Below, piece after piece: positions 50,871-59,788 of a stretch of 64,000 nucleotides of DNA. Both the position numbers and the translations under genes were made by a program. The stretch lies in NCBI RefSeq assembly GCF_004217545.1, contig NZ_SHKY01000001.1, positions 434,001-498,000 of the forward strand. Direction: 5' to 3'. Origin of the DNA: Krasilnikovia cinnamomea (lineage in GTDB: Bacteria; Actinomycetota; Actinomycetes; Mycobacteriales; Micromonosporaceae). Every line of letters begins with the position of its first letter. The stretch's first letter is position 1. The notes under the pieces were generated by a model. It was not told the origin of the DNA, ran no database searches, and saw only the letters and a program-made list of their open reading frames with translations.

Positions 50871-53213
50871 ATGGATTCCAGGGTGCTAGATGTCCAGGTT
50901 TGGCTGAACCGGGAGTACGGCTCGGTGACCGGTTTCAACCGGGTGGCGGAGGACGGCATCACCGGCTGGGCCACGATGCGCGCACTCACCCGGGCGCTGC
51001 AGTACGAGCTGGGCATCTCCCCGCTGTCGGACACATTCGGACCGACGACCCTGGCCAGGGTCACGGGAATGTCGGGTGACATCGAGGGCTTGTGGACGAC
51101 CAACCGGATCAAGATCGTCCAGGGTGGGTTCTACTGCAAGGGATATGACCCGGGTGCCTTCGACGGCAAGTGGGGCAGCGAGACCAAGCGGGCGCTGGAT
51201 CGCATGATGTACGACGCCGGCCTGCCCGCCGCGCCGGACAACACCTTCCCGCCGAAGGTCCTCAAGGCGCTGCTCACCATGGACGCGTTCGTGAAGGTGG
51301 CGCTCGGCACCGAAGCGATCCGCAAGGTCCAGCAATGGCTCAACGGCCGCTACAGCTACCGGCAGAACTTCTTCCTGGTGCCCTGCGAGGGCGTCTTCTC
51401 CCGCGATGTACAGAAGGCGCTGTACCTGGCCATCCAGTACGAGGTCGGGCTGACCGACGCGCAGGCCACCGGCACGTTCGGCCCCACCACGAAGAACGAG
51501 TTGCGAAAGCGGCCGGTCGGCAGTGGTTCCACCGGTGCGTTCGTCAGCATCTTCACCGCGGCCATGGTGTTCAACCGGATCAAGCAGCCCGGCTTCCCCT
51601 ACTTCGAAGGCTTCACGGACCGGTTCGGCGAGGAGGCCGCGATCGCGCTGCGGGCGTTCCAGAAGTTCTCCGCGCTGCCCGAGACCGGCCAAGGGGATTT
51701 CGCGACGTGGTGCCAGCTGCTGGTTTCCACCGGCGACCCGGACCGCCCCGCGATCGCGTCCGACACCGCGAACCCGCTCACGGCCGCGCGTGCGTCGGCG
51801 TTGTGGTCCGCCGGCTACCGGTACGTCGGCCGCTACCTCGACAACGTGCCGGGCAGCTCGCTGAACAAGAAGATCCAGCCCGGTGAGCTGAAGCTGATCT
51901 TCGAGAACGGGCTGAAGGTCTTCCCGATCCAGCAGTACTACGGCGGTGAGGTCTCCTACTTCAACTACAACCGGGGCTATCGGGACGCCCTCGCGGCGCA
52001 TCAAGCCGCCGTCGGGCACGGGTTCGATGCGGGCACCACGATCTACTTCGCGGTCGACTACGACGCCACGCAGGCCGACATCGACGACGCGATCGTCCCC
52101 TACTTCAAGGGCGTCGTCGGGGGCCTCACGGTCTCGGGCAAGCGATACAACGCCGGGGTGTACGGATCCCGGAACGTGTGCATCGACGTCAGCCGGCGAA
52201 CCGACGTCCGCTGGTCATTCGTTTCCGGCATGTCCTCCGGATTCTCCGGAAACATGGGCTACCCGCTGCCGGAGAACTGGTCGTTCAATCAGATCCAGAC
52301 GCTCACCGTGGGTTCCGGCACCGGAGCCGTCGAGATCGACAAGGACGCCTACCGGCTCGGTAGCGACCCCGGCGTCAACAAGCTGAACAGCGACTACACG
52401 ACGGTCGACGGGCTGATCCAGCACGTCGAGGACATCTACCAGCTGGCGAAACAGATCGGCGGCTACAACCCGAATCTGCTCGTCCTGCAGTTCCTTCGGT
52501 GGGGACGGTACGACACGTTCCAGTTCAACAACCTCGTCGGCCCGATCGTCTGGCCCTGGGAGAACCTGTTCACCAGCCGAAACCTCACCCCTATGCGTAC
52601 GCTTCGCGAACCCAACACGGGAATCGACTACTCCATCGCGCACTGGGCGTACTCCTGCGAGGGCGTGCTGGCCGGTGGCACGGTGGAGGACCCCAACGGA
52701 TTCAACGCCAGTGACGTCGCCGGGTGGGGTGGCGACCTGATGACGTTCTACGGTGATTGGCGCCGCGAGAGCAACAGAGTCCCGTCGGGTCTTGCGTTCT
52801 GCCGGGAGAAGCTCGCGAGGCAGACGGACGACAACTCCTTCAAGCTGCGCGACATGCTCGAGGACGCGGACGCCTACAACGTCGCCATGAATCTGCGTGC
52901 CGGCGCGAAGATCACCGACGAGCTCGACAACCTGTTCCGGCGCGGCGGGTACAAGCGCCGCTTCCGGTCGTTCTTCAACGGCAGGTTCCAGAACACGGCG
53001 AACGCCCAGAAGCTTGCGCGGCTCGCGCTGGTGCCTGGGGGGCAGAACCCCATCATCGATCTCGGCCGGGTCAGCCTCATCGAGCTCACCGGGGGAATTC
53101 CCACGATCCTGCCGCACATGCTGCCCGGTGGCCGGTTGGACGAGTTCATTCAGGGCTTCAGCGACCGGCTCCAGGAGCTGGTCGCCGAAGAGACCAAGGC
53201 CTTTCCGTCATGA
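50871..53213 (+). CDS. DUF1906 glycoside-hydrolase-like protein with peptidoglycan-binding-like repeats
   Basis: 780 residues. Repeated helical PG_binding-type modules occupy about 1-280 (VLDVQVWLNREYGSV, TFGPTTLARVTG, TFGPTTKNELRK). A Rv2525c-type TIM-barrel glycoside-hydrolase-like domain spans about 295-525 (YRYVGRYLDNVPG, FAVDYDATQADIDD, YGSRNVCIDV). A C-terminal domain of about 250 residues has DVAGWGGDLMTFYGDW and I do not recognise it. There is no Sec or Tat signal, which is odd for a wall-directed protein. Its ATG at 50871 follows AGACAGG. An M15-like protein follows. Confidence 0.75.
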   Translation: MDSRVLDVQVWLNREYGSVTGFNRVAEDGITGWATMRALTRALQYELGISPLSDTFGPTTLARVTGMSGDIEGLWTTNRIKIVQGGFYCKGYDPGAFDGKWGSETKRALDRMMYDAGLPAAPDNTFPPKVLKALLTMDAFVKVALGTEAIRKVQQWLNGRYSYRQNFFLVPCEGVFSRDVQKALYLAIQYEVGLTDAQATGTFGPTTKNELRKRPVGSGSTGAFVSIFTAAMVFNRIKQPGFPYFEGFTDRFGEEAAIALRAFQKFSALPETGQGDFATWCQLLVSTGDPDRPAIASDTANPLTAARASALWSAGYRYVGRYLDNVPGSSLNKKIQPGELKLIFENGLKVFPIQQYYGGEVSYFNYNRGYRDALAAHQAAVGHGFDAGTTIYFAVDYDATQADIDDAIVPYFKGVVGGLTVSGKRYNAGVYGSRNVCIDVSRRTDVRWSFVSGMSSGFSGNMGYPLPENWSFNQIQTLTVGSGTGAVEIDKDAYRLGSDPGVNKLNSDYTTVDGLIQHVEDIYQLAKQIGGYNPNLLVLQFLRWGRYDTFQFNNLVGPIVWPWENLFTSRNLTPMRTLREPNTGIDYSIAHWAYSCEGVLAGGTVEDPNGFNASDVAGWGGDLMTFYGDWRRESNRVPSGLAFCREKLARQTDDNSFKLRDMLEDADAYNVAMNLRAGAKITDELDNLFRRGGYKRRFRSFFNGRFQNTANAQKLARLALVPGGQNPIIDLGRVSLIELTGGIPTILPHMLPGGRLDEFIQGFSDRLQELVAEETKAFPS

Positions 53214-53254
53214 GCGGCTCCCGCGTCCCCGGTCACCATTCTGAGGAGTCCACG

Positions 53255-53935
53255 ATGATCGACCGTACTGTGTTGTCCCGACGGCGGTTGCTGGCCGGGC
53301 TCGGCGGCGCCGCCGCGGGGCTGGCGATCGGCGCCCCCGCCCTGGCCCGGTCGGCGGCTGCCGCCCCGCCCGGAGCCGGGCAGGCCACCGGCAATGGCTG
53401 GCCCGCGGTCAAGAGCGGCCAGGTCCGGAACCACCGCATCGAAGGCAGCGACACCGCCGTGGCCCTGCTGCCGGGTGCCACGGCGACGGTGCTGCTGCAC
53501 GTCGCCCGGCGCTTCCACTACGACGTGGACGAGCTGGCCGCCGGTGAGGCCGCCGGCCACCACAGTTCCGCCGCCGACGGCACCGCGGCAGGGGTGAACT
53601 TCCGGTCCGGCACCGCGCTGGCGCTGCGCCCGGACAGCTATCCGGCCGGTGCCGGGGGCAATCTCTACCCGCAGCAGATCGCCATGGTGCGCGACATCCT
53701 CGCCGAGTGTGACGGCGTGGTGCGCTGGGGCGGCGATGACGTGTCGCGGCCGATGGAGGGGGCGTTCTACATCGACGTGCCGCCCGGCGACGCCCGGCTG
53801 AAGCGGCTCGCCGCACGCCTCGCGGGGTGGGCGAAGGAGCCCGGCCAGGGCGCCGGTGTCGTCGTGGACCCGGCCGCGCCGGACCGGCTCCGGGCCGCGG
53901 TCGCGCTGCGACGGACGCAGACCGCCCGCCGCTGA
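53255..53935 (+). CDS. Tat-exported M15-peptidase-like protein without zinc ligands
   Basis: 226 residues. Tat-type signal (SRRRLLAG; about 1-35). The C-terminal domain aligns with M15 peptidoglycan carboxypeptidases: GVNFRSGTALALRPDSYP in place of the family NHLSGTAIDLN, and VVRWGGDDVSRPMEGAFYID in place of VRWGGDY...MHFEIN. The His, Asp and second His that bind zinc are all replaced, so it is probably a pseudoenzyme. ATG chosen because TGAGGAG lies 6-10 nt upstream. Confidence 0.75.
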   Translation: MIDRTVLSRRRLLAGLGGAAAGLAIGAPALARSAAAAPPGAGQATGNGWPAVKSGQVRNHRIEGSDTAVALLPGATATVLLHVARRFHYDVDELAAGEAAGHHSSAADGTAAGVNFRSGTALALRPDSYPAGAGGNLYPQQIAMVRDILAECDGVVRWGGDDVSRPMEGAFYIDVPPGDARLKRLAARLAGWAKEPGQGAGVVVDPAAPDRLRAAVALRRTQTARR

Positions 53936-53945
53936 CGTCAAAGAC

Positions 53946-53983
53946 CGTTGTCCGGCCCGGTGTCCGCAGCGGGCCGGACAACG
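53946..53983. terminator. Bidirectional terminator, 13-bp perfect stem
   Basis: CGTTGTCCGGCCC and GGGCCGGACAACG are perfect reverse complements with a 12-nt loop between the convergent M15-like and TetR genes. Confidence 0.75.
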
Positions 53984-54020
53984 CCGCGACCTGCCAACCC
54001 ACTGACGCGTGAGCCGACGG

Positions 54021-54668
54021 TCAACGTTGTGCCCGGGTCGTCGCCAGTGTCTTGATCGACGCGAGTGCGGCGGCCGGGTCGGCGCCGAGGCCGCTGAGCA
54101 GGCTCACGAACATCGGCACCAGGACGTGTTCGACGCCGTCGTCGCCGAAGTAGCCACCGACGTCGAGCGTCACGTAGCCATGTACCGCGGTCCACAACTG
54201 GCTGGCGATCGCCCGCGGCTCCGCCGGCTTCAACCGTCCCTGTTCCACGGCGCGGCGGGACGCCTCCACGATCTCGTCGAACGTGTACCGGCCGCGCTCT
54301 CGCTCGTCGGTGGTCTGCGGGCGGTAACGGCCCAGCGAGGCGGTGCCGAACATGACGGCGTACAGATGCGGGTTCTGCCGGGCGTTGGCCAGATAGGCGC
54401 GGCCCAGCCCGCCCAGATCGGTGATCGCGTCGTCCGTGCGCGGCACCTTGGCGAGCAGCGCGCCCAGCCGGGCGAAGCCCTCGGCAACCACCGCATCGGC
54501 GAGGTCGGCCATCGAGCCGAAATGCGTGTACACGGCCATGGTCGACGTGTCGGCCTCCGTGGCTACCCGGCGCAGAGTGAGCGCCGAGGGGCCCTCCTCG
54601 GCGAGCAGGCGGGCGGCGCCCTCCAGCAGGCGTACCCGCACGGCGGGGTTGCCACGACGCTCGGTCAC
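54021..54668 (-). CDS. TetR-family regulator
   Basis: 215 residues. HTH near residues 28-50 (LTLRRVATEADTSTMAVYTHF), then an all-helical effector domain with a TetR_C-type pattern (LYAVMFGTASLGRY). It diverges from the CrtI-like oxidoreductase over three phased GCTATAG boxes. GTG start at 54668. Confidence 0.9.
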   Translation of the reverse strand: MTERRGNPAVRVRLLEGAARLLAEEGPSALTLRRVATEADTSTMAVYTHFGSMADLADAVVAEGFARLGALLAKVPRTDDAITDLGGLGRAYLANARQNPHLYAVMFGTASLGRYRPQTTDERERGRYTFDEIVEASRRAVEQGRLKPAEPRAIASQLWTAVHGYVTLDVGGYFGDDGVEHVLVPMFVSLLSGLGADPAAALASIKTLATTRAQR

Positions 54669-54682
54669 CGCGCAACACTATC

Positions 54683-54714
54683 GCTATAGCAACTGCTATA
54701 GCAGGCGCTATAGT
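54683..54714. promoter_or_regulatory. Three GCTATAG boxes at 12-bp spacing
   Basis: GCTATAGC (54683-54690), GCTATAGC (54695-54702) and GCTATAGT (54707-54714) start exactly 12 bp apart. Each is an 8-bp palindrome (the last with one mismatch). This is the likely TetR operator for the divergent 54021 and 54733 genes. Confidence 0.75.
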
Positions 54715-54732
54715 GCTGGCGGAGGTGTCGTC

Positions 54733-56418
54733 ATGAACGACTGGGACGCGATCGTCATCGGCTCCGGCCTCGGCGGGCTCACCTGTGCCGCCTACCTCAC
54801 CGCCGCCGGAAAGCGCACCCTGGTACTCGAGCAGAACCAGGTCGCGGGCGGCTGCAGCCAGGTCTTCCGCCGCAAGGGAAACCGGTACGAGTTCGACGTG
54901 GGCATGCACTACATCGGCGAATGCCACCCGGGCGGACGCATGACGACGGCACTGCGCGGCCTCGGCCTGGACGGCCGGGTCGAGTTCCGCCAACTCGACC
55001 CCGACGGGCACTCCACGCTGGTGTTCCCCGACCTCACGTTCCGGGTGCCCAGCGACTGGGACACCTACCTGGCCCGGCTGATCGAGGCGTTCCCCGACCA
55101 GAAGCGCGGTTTGCGGCTCTGCGTCGGCATCCTGCGGCGGATCGGTACCGAACTGCGTAGCACCGTCCTGCCCGGGCGCAGCGTACGCAGTCTGCTGCGC
55201 TTCGCCCGCACGGCACCAACCGTCACCACCGTCGGACAACTGCCGCTGACCTGGCTGTTCGCCGCATGCCGGCTCAGCCCCCTGGCCAGGGCGGTGATCG
55301 TCGCCGAATCCGGCGACTACGGGGCGCCTCCGTCCCGAACATCGGTCGCGCTGCACGGTGGCTTCCTCGACCACTACCTCACCGGTGGCGCGTGGTACCC
55401 ACGCGGCGGTGGCCAGGTCCTCCCCGCCCATCTCATCGACGTCATCGAGACCCACGCCGGTCAGGTACGCACCAAGGCCCGCGTCACCGACATCCTGGTC
55501 GAGGACGGAGCCGTGGTCGGCGTCCAACTCGCCGGGGGCGAGACGATTCACGCCCCGATCGTCGTCTCGGGCGCTGACCTCAAGCGCACCTACCTCGACC
55601 TCGTCGGCCGCGAACACCTGGCCCCGGGCACCGTCACCCGAGTGGAGAAGTACCGGATGGCGCTCCCGCTGTTCAGTGTCTACCTGGGGCTCGACATCGA
55701 CCTCGCCGACCAACTGCCCAACAGCACGTACTGGTGTTACCCGCACACCGACGTGGAGGGCGTGTACCGCGCCGCCTACGCGGGCCGCATCCCGGACGAA
55801 CTGCCGATCTTCCTCACCTCCGCGACCACCAAGGACCCGGGGAACCCGCATGCCGCCCCACCCGGCCACAGCACTCTCGAAGTGATGTGTCTCGCCCCGC
55901 ACGGCACGTTCTGGCCCAGCGTCGACGGGTACCGCAAGAACCCGGACTACCTCGAGCTCAAGGAACGCCTCACCGAGCACCTGATCGACCGCGCCAGCAC
56001 CGTGATCCCCCACCTGCGGCAGCACATCGTCTGGCGGGAGGCGTCCAGCCCCGTCACCCACGAGCGGTTCACGCTGTCCAGCCTCGGCTCGAGCTACGGC
56101 ATCGAAATGGCCGCCGACCAGATCGGACCACGCCGACCAGGCCCGCGCACCGAAATCCGCGGTCTATGGCTGACCGGTGCCAGCACCACCTGGGGCAACG
56201 GCATCGTCGGCGCCGTCTGCAGCGGCCTGGGCACGGCCGGCGCGATCCTTCGCCGCCCGCTCAGCGCCGAAGTCAAAGCCGGTGCCGTGATCGCCGACCC
56301 GTCCAAGCTCACTCCGGTCGGCCCCGACTGGGACCCGCTGGCCGCGTCCAAACCGAGTTCCCCGCTGCGCGACCGGGCCGGCGTCACGACCAGGAACGCA
56401 TCAGCGGGCCGCGGATGA
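54733..56418 (+). CDS. CrtISO/retinol-saturase-type FAD oxidoreductase
   Basis: 561 residues. FAD-binding motif VIGSGLGGLTCAAYL near the N-terminus, EQNQVAGGCSQVF, then FDVGMHYIGE, the region diagnostic of carotenoid-isomerase/retinol-saturase relatives. A C-terminal FAD segment is GLWLTGASTTWGNGIVGA. It likely reduces or isomerises an isoprenoid or polyene. No crtB or crtE is nearby, so the substrate is unknown. GGAGGTG lies 6-12 nt before the ATG. Confidence 0.88.
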   Translation: MNDWDAIVIGSGLGGLTCAAYLTAAGKRTLVLEQNQVAGGCSQVFRRKGNRYEFDVGMHYIGECHPGGRMTTALRGLGLDGRVEFRQLDPDGHSTLVFPDLTFRVPSDWDTYLARLIEAFPDQKRGLRLCVGILRRIGTELRSTVLPGRSVRSLLRFARTAPTVTTVGQLPLTWLFAACRLSPLARAVIVAESGDYGAPPSRTSVALHGGFLDHYLTGGAWYPRGGGQVLPAHLIDVIETHAGQVRTKARVTDILVEDGAVVGVQLAGGETIHAPIVVSGADLKRTYLDLVGREHLAPGTVTRVEKYRMALPLFSVYLGLDIDLADQLPNSTYWCYPHTDVEGVYRAAYAGRIPDELPIFLTSATTKDPGNPHAAPPGHSTLEVMCLAPHGTFWPSVDGYRKNPDYLELKERLTEHLIDRASTVIPHLRQHIVWREASSPVTHERFTLSSLGSSYGIEMAADQIGPRRPGPRTEIRGLWLTGASTTWGNGIVGAVCSGLGTAGAILRRPLSAEVKAGAVIADPSKLTPVGPDWDPLAASKPSSPLRDRAGVTTRNASAGRG

Positions 56419-56505
56419 TCCGTCCCCCGCTCGCGCCCAACCTCGCCGGGACGCGCGGCCACCCAAGCAGGGTCAGCGCTCGGGTCACGTCCGGTGTTCC
56501 GGCGG

Positions 56506-57987
56506 TCAGCGGCGGTACGTGCGCTTGCTGCTGTAGTGCACGTTGCCGGCCTGGTCGTAGGCGCGCAGCTGCATGGTGAACGTCTTGCCGTATCTGGCAT
56601 GCGGCGTCAGCGAGAATGCGTAGCCGGACGTCCGGTCGGTGGCCACGACCTTGCCGTTGACCAGCATCTGCACCCGGTTCACGCCGTACCGGTCCTGCGC
56701 GCTCGCCGTGATCGCGACGGCACGGCGGAGCTTGCTCCGGTTCTTCGGAGCTTTGGTGATGCGCATCGAGGGTGCGGTGTTGTCGACGGTCACGGACCGG
56801 CGCACCAGGGTCTGGTTGTTGGCCTTGTCGCGAACGTCGAAGGAAAGCGTGTGCGGGCCGTCGGAGTAGCTCCTGGTGTCAACCCTCAGCGACCACGGCG
56901 CCCGGCCAGTGAAGTAGCGGGTGCCGTCGTCCAGTCGCACCAGCATGTAGGCCGGGCCCGTGGCGTCCTTGACGCTGGTGAGGCGGGCGGTGAACACGCC
57001 GCGGACCTTGGCTCCAGCGGGCGGGGTCGCGGTGACCACGGGCGCGTCGTTGTCGACGGTTACGGTGCGGGTCAACACGGTGACGTTACCGACGCCATCG
57101 CTCGCTCGGATCGTCATGGTGGCCGGGCCGTTGGCCGCACCGCGGTCCCACGGCAGGTATCGCGGGAACTGCCCGCTGGTGTCGGTGTTGGCCACGGTGC
57201 CGTTGACGAGCAGCTCGACCTTGCCGATCCAGGCGGGGTCCCGCGCGTCGACGAAAACCGAGTCGCGGGCGTTGATGTAGCCGTCGACCAGAGTGAAGTC
57301 CGCGCTCAGTTGGGGACCGGCGTGGTCGGCCCAGGCGTGCGTGGTCAGGGTACGCACGTTGCCGGAGGCGTCGTGTGCGGACCAGGACAGGGTGACCGGG
57401 CCCTGGTAGCCGGTGGTGTCCCAGTCGACGGTCCACGGCGCGGCGCTGGTGGTGCCGATGACGGTGGCGCCGATGGACAGCACCACGCGCACGACGTCCT
57501 GGTCGTTCGCCGAGCGCGGGGTGAAGGTGACCGGTACGACGCCGGTGAAGCTGTTGAACCGGCTCTGCGTGCTCAGGTCCCCCCACGGAATATCGACAAC
57601 CGGGGCGGAATTGTCCGCGAAGACGGTGGTGGCGGCAGTCGTCGTGTGGCCGTCGCCGTCGTGCGCGGTGACCTCGACCAGGACATCCTGGTTCGAGTTG
57701 CTGCGCGTGTCCCAGCTGAGGGTCCACGGCGCCGACACGGAAGAGGTCACCAGACGGTGATTGACGCGCAACTCGACCTTGGTGACCGCCACGTCATCTG
57801 AGACCACCGGTCGGATGGTGACGGTCTTGTTGACCCGCTCACCGGCGGCGACGCCCACGTCCGAGATCACCGGCGCTGCCGGGTCCGGCTCTGCCGCCTC
57901 GGCCGACGCCGGGGCCACGATGCTCGTGGCCAGTGCGGCCACGATCGCCCCGATGCGTACGGCGACCACGCTGTTGCTACGCGTCAC
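56506..57987 (-). CDS. Secreted protein of tandem Ig-like domains
   Basis: 493 residues. Signal peptide about 1-31, then five Ig-like domains of 85-95 residues. Repeat marks: VTKVELRVNHRLV, VVRVVLSIGATVIG, IGKVELLVNGTVA and VNRVQMLVNGKVV, each with a nearby Trp-Asp-Thr strand (SWDTRSNS, DWDTTGYQ, RVDTRSYS). No catalytic module. It is probably an adhesin or a scaffold at the cell surface. Confidence 0.8.
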   Translation of the reverse strand: MTRSNSVVAVRIGAIVAALATSIVAPASAEAAEPDPAAPVISDVGVAAGERVNKTVTIRPVVSDDVAVTKVELRVNHRLVTSSVSAPWTLSWDTRSNSNQDVLVEVTAHDGDGHTTTAATTVFADNSAPVVDIPWGDLSTQSRFNSFTGVVPVTFTPRSANDQDVVRVVLSIGATVIGTTSAAPWTVDWDTTGYQGPVTLSWSAHDASGNVRTLTTHAWADHAGPQLSADFTLVDGYINARDSVFVDARDPAWIGKVELLVNGTVANTDTSGQFPRYLPWDRGAANGPATMTIRASDGVGNVTVLTRTVTVDNDAPVVTATPPAGAKVRGVFTARLTSVKDATGPAYMLVRLDDGTRYFTGRAPWSLRVDTRSYSDGPHTLSFDVRDKANNQTLVRRSVTVDNTAPSMRITKAPKNRSKLRRAVAITASAQDRYGVNRVQMLVNGKVVATDRTSGYAFSLTPHARYGKTFTMQLRAYDQAGNVHYSSKRTYRR

Positions 57988-58263
57988 TTTTCCAACTCCC
58001 TAGCCCCGTTGTGCCGCGGCAGCATATGTGAGCTGGACTCGGATCGGCTTCATCCCTTCGGTGACGGGTTCTGGTCAGGCGTCACGCTGGTCGTGCCCGA
58101 GGCCATCGCCACCCTCGCCTAACCCCGGGCTCGGCTCCGAGGGCCGGGAACGGCTCTTCAATGTCGCCTTCGTCGTGCTGAGCGCCGTGCCGCTGGCGGC
58201 GTACCTGCGTCGCTCGAAGAAGCCTGAGATGAGGTAGCCGACCCTGGAGCTCTCGCTGACGGC
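57988..58263 (+). pseudogene. Possible remnant of a small membrane-protein gene
   Basis: In a stretch without a normal gene, one frame reads HPFGDGFWSGVTLVVPEA before a stop, and another frame starting about 50 bp later reads RERLFNVAFVVLSAVPLAAY then RRSKKPEMR and a stop at 58237. Joined by one frameshift they would make a hydrophobic protein fragment. No good start or ribosome site exists. Speculative. Confidence 0.25.
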
Positions 58264-58308
58264 GTCAACCTAGAGTTGACTTCCATCATGCGTCAACTTA
58301 TGGTTGAC
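58264..58308 (+). promoter_or_regulatory. Leaderless promoter covered by two GTCAAC-N5-GTTGAC operators
   Basis: GTCAAC-N5-GTTGAC occurs at 58264-58280 and again at 58292-58308. TTGACT (58276-58281), a 17-nt spacer and TATGGT (58299-58304) make a strong promoter; operator 1 covers the -35 and operator 2 the -10. The ATG at 58311 lies 6 nt after the -10, so the mRNA is leaderless. Confidence 0.8.
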
Positions 58309-58310
58309 GC

Positions 58311-59033
58311 ATGACGACGCCTCAACCCATCGCCAATTCGATCCGGCTCGACGACCTGATCGAAGCCATCAAGAAGACCCACTCCGCCGCCCTCGATCAG
58401 CTCACCGACGCGGTACTGGCCGCCGACCACCTCGGTGACGTCGCGGATCATCTGATCGGGCACTTCGTGGACCAGGCGCGCCGCTCCGGCGCTTCCTGGA
58501 CGGAGATCGGCCGCAGCATGGGCGTCACCAAACAAGCGGCGCAGAAGCGGTTCGTCGCCAAGGGTGACGCACCGGACCTCGACGCCAGTCAGGGGTTCAG
58601 CCGCTTCACCGACCGGGCCAGGAAGGTCGTCGTGACGGCGCAGGAAGAGGCCCGCGCCCGGGGCAACGGCCAGATCAACGTGGCTCATCTGGTGTTGGGT
58701 CTGGCGGCGGACCCGACATCGCTCGGCGCCCGCGCGATCGTCGCGCAAGGAGTGTCACTCGACGACGTCCGGCGGACCGCCATCGCGACGCTGCCGGCGG
58801 CAGCCGAGCCGGTGCCCGCGCTCATCCCGTTCGACGCACACGCCAAGAAGGGCCTGGAGTTGACCTTCCGGGAGGCGCTGCGGATGAACCACAACCACGT
58901 GGGCACCGAACACATCCTGCTCGCGCTGCTCGAACTCGAAGACGGCGCGGGCGTCCTCGCCGGACTCGGCATCGACAAGGCCACCGCCGAGACTTCCATC
59001 ATCGCCGCCCTGGCCGAGTCACCGGCACCGTAG
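58311..59033 (+). CDS. Clp_N-domain protein with N-terminal helix-turn-helix
   Basis: 240 residues. An N-terminal helical part has a sigma-like HTH (SWTEIGRSMGVTKQAAQKRF, about 62-82), followed by two Clp N-terminal repeats (about 95-160 and 175-235; FTDRARKVVVTAQEEARARG, NHNHVGTEHILLALL). It has no ATPase domain. The HTH plus twin operators at its own promoter suggest an autorepressor that may sense ClpC or ClpP substrates or adaptor state (inferred). Confidence 0.85.
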   Translation: MTTPQPIANSIRLDDLIEAIKKTHSAALDQLTDAVLAADHLGDVADHLIGHFVDQARRSGASWTEIGRSMGVTKQAAQKRFVAKGDAPDLDASQGFSRFTDRARKVVVTAQEEARARGNGQINVAHLVLGLAADPTSLGARAIVAQGVSLDDVRRTAIATLPAAAEPVPALIPFDAHAKKGLELTFREALRMNHNHVGTEHILLALLELEDGAGVLAGLGIDKATAETSIIAALAESPAP

Positions 59034-59162
59034 GCGTCACGGCCCTCCCCGTGCCGTTCGCCGCACCTGCGAGACGGTATGCCGTCACGGCGGGATCCGC
59101 ATGGGCACGCTCACGGTAGTGTGGCGAACCGTGCGCGGGTCGAGCAGCGGGGAGGCGCGACA

Positions 59163-59693
59163 GTGTCGAGGTCGACAGACGAGCAGATAGCCGACGCCAT
59201 CGCCGCTATCCGGGACGAGTCCCGGCGGTGGTCGGCCCTGATTCAAGCCCGGGGTACGGCGTCCCGTGTGGCAGCCAGGCGGACGTGCCTCCTTGTCACG
59301 GCACTGTCCGCAGCGCTCCTGCTGTGCGCCGTGGCCGCCAGTGCCATGACCGCGAAGCTGGCGATCGGCGGCACCCTGTTCGCCGTACCCATCTTCGTAG
59401 CCGTCCTGGGCCTGAGCGGTTCGCTGTCGCTGTACGTCGTCGGCGCCGCGCTGGCGTACCGATCGGTCGGGAGCGGTCCGACGCTGCCGGCGCGCATGCG
59501 AGTCCTGGTTGCGGTCACCATGACCGGCCAGACGCTGTCCAAAGGCACCGCACTCGCGACAGCTCTGGCCGGCCTACTGGTCGCCGTCAACGGGGCACCG
59601 GCCGCCGCCGTCCTGGCCGTGGGAATCGCGGTCGGTGTCATCGTCCTCGGGCGAAAGTTCGCAACCGTCATCCGGCATGCGGCAGCGGCGTAG
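59163..59693 (+). CDS. Membrane protein of unknown function
   Basis: 176 residues. A soluble N-terminus (about 1-40, STDEQIADAIAAIRDESRRW) precedes four membrane helices (about 42-65, 68-95, 115-135, 140-165). GTG at 59163 has GGGGAGG 5-11 nt upstream. No family recognised. Confidence 0.65.
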   Translation: MSRSTDEQIADAIAAIRDESRRWSALIQARGTASRVAARRTCLLVTALSAALLLCAVAASAMTAKLAIGGTLFAVPIFVAVLGLSGSLSLYVVGAALAYRSVGSGPTLPARMRVLVAVTMTGQTLSKGTALATALAGLLVAVNGAPAAAVLAVGIAVGVIVLGRKFATVIRHAAAA

Positions 59694-59716
59694 GGCCGGG
59701 CAACCGCGCCGCAACG

Positions 59717-59749
59717 CCTGCCGCCAAGCCGCACATCGTTGACGGCAGG
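59717..59749 (+). terminator. Possible terminator hairpin
   Basis: CCTGCCG and CGGCAGG form a 7-bp stem with a 19-nt loop, downstream of the membrane protein and before the convergent HTH gene. Weak. Confidence 0.3.
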
Positions 59750-59788
59750 AAAGCTCGGTGGCGGTAGAGCGACAAGGCCATCGGCGAA

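Noticed and set aside
53938..56061. A 707-codon open frame on the minus strand
   Set aside because: Overlaps the TetR gene in another frame and is antisense to the CrtISO-like gene; Gln/Arg/Asp-rich composition typical of shadows.
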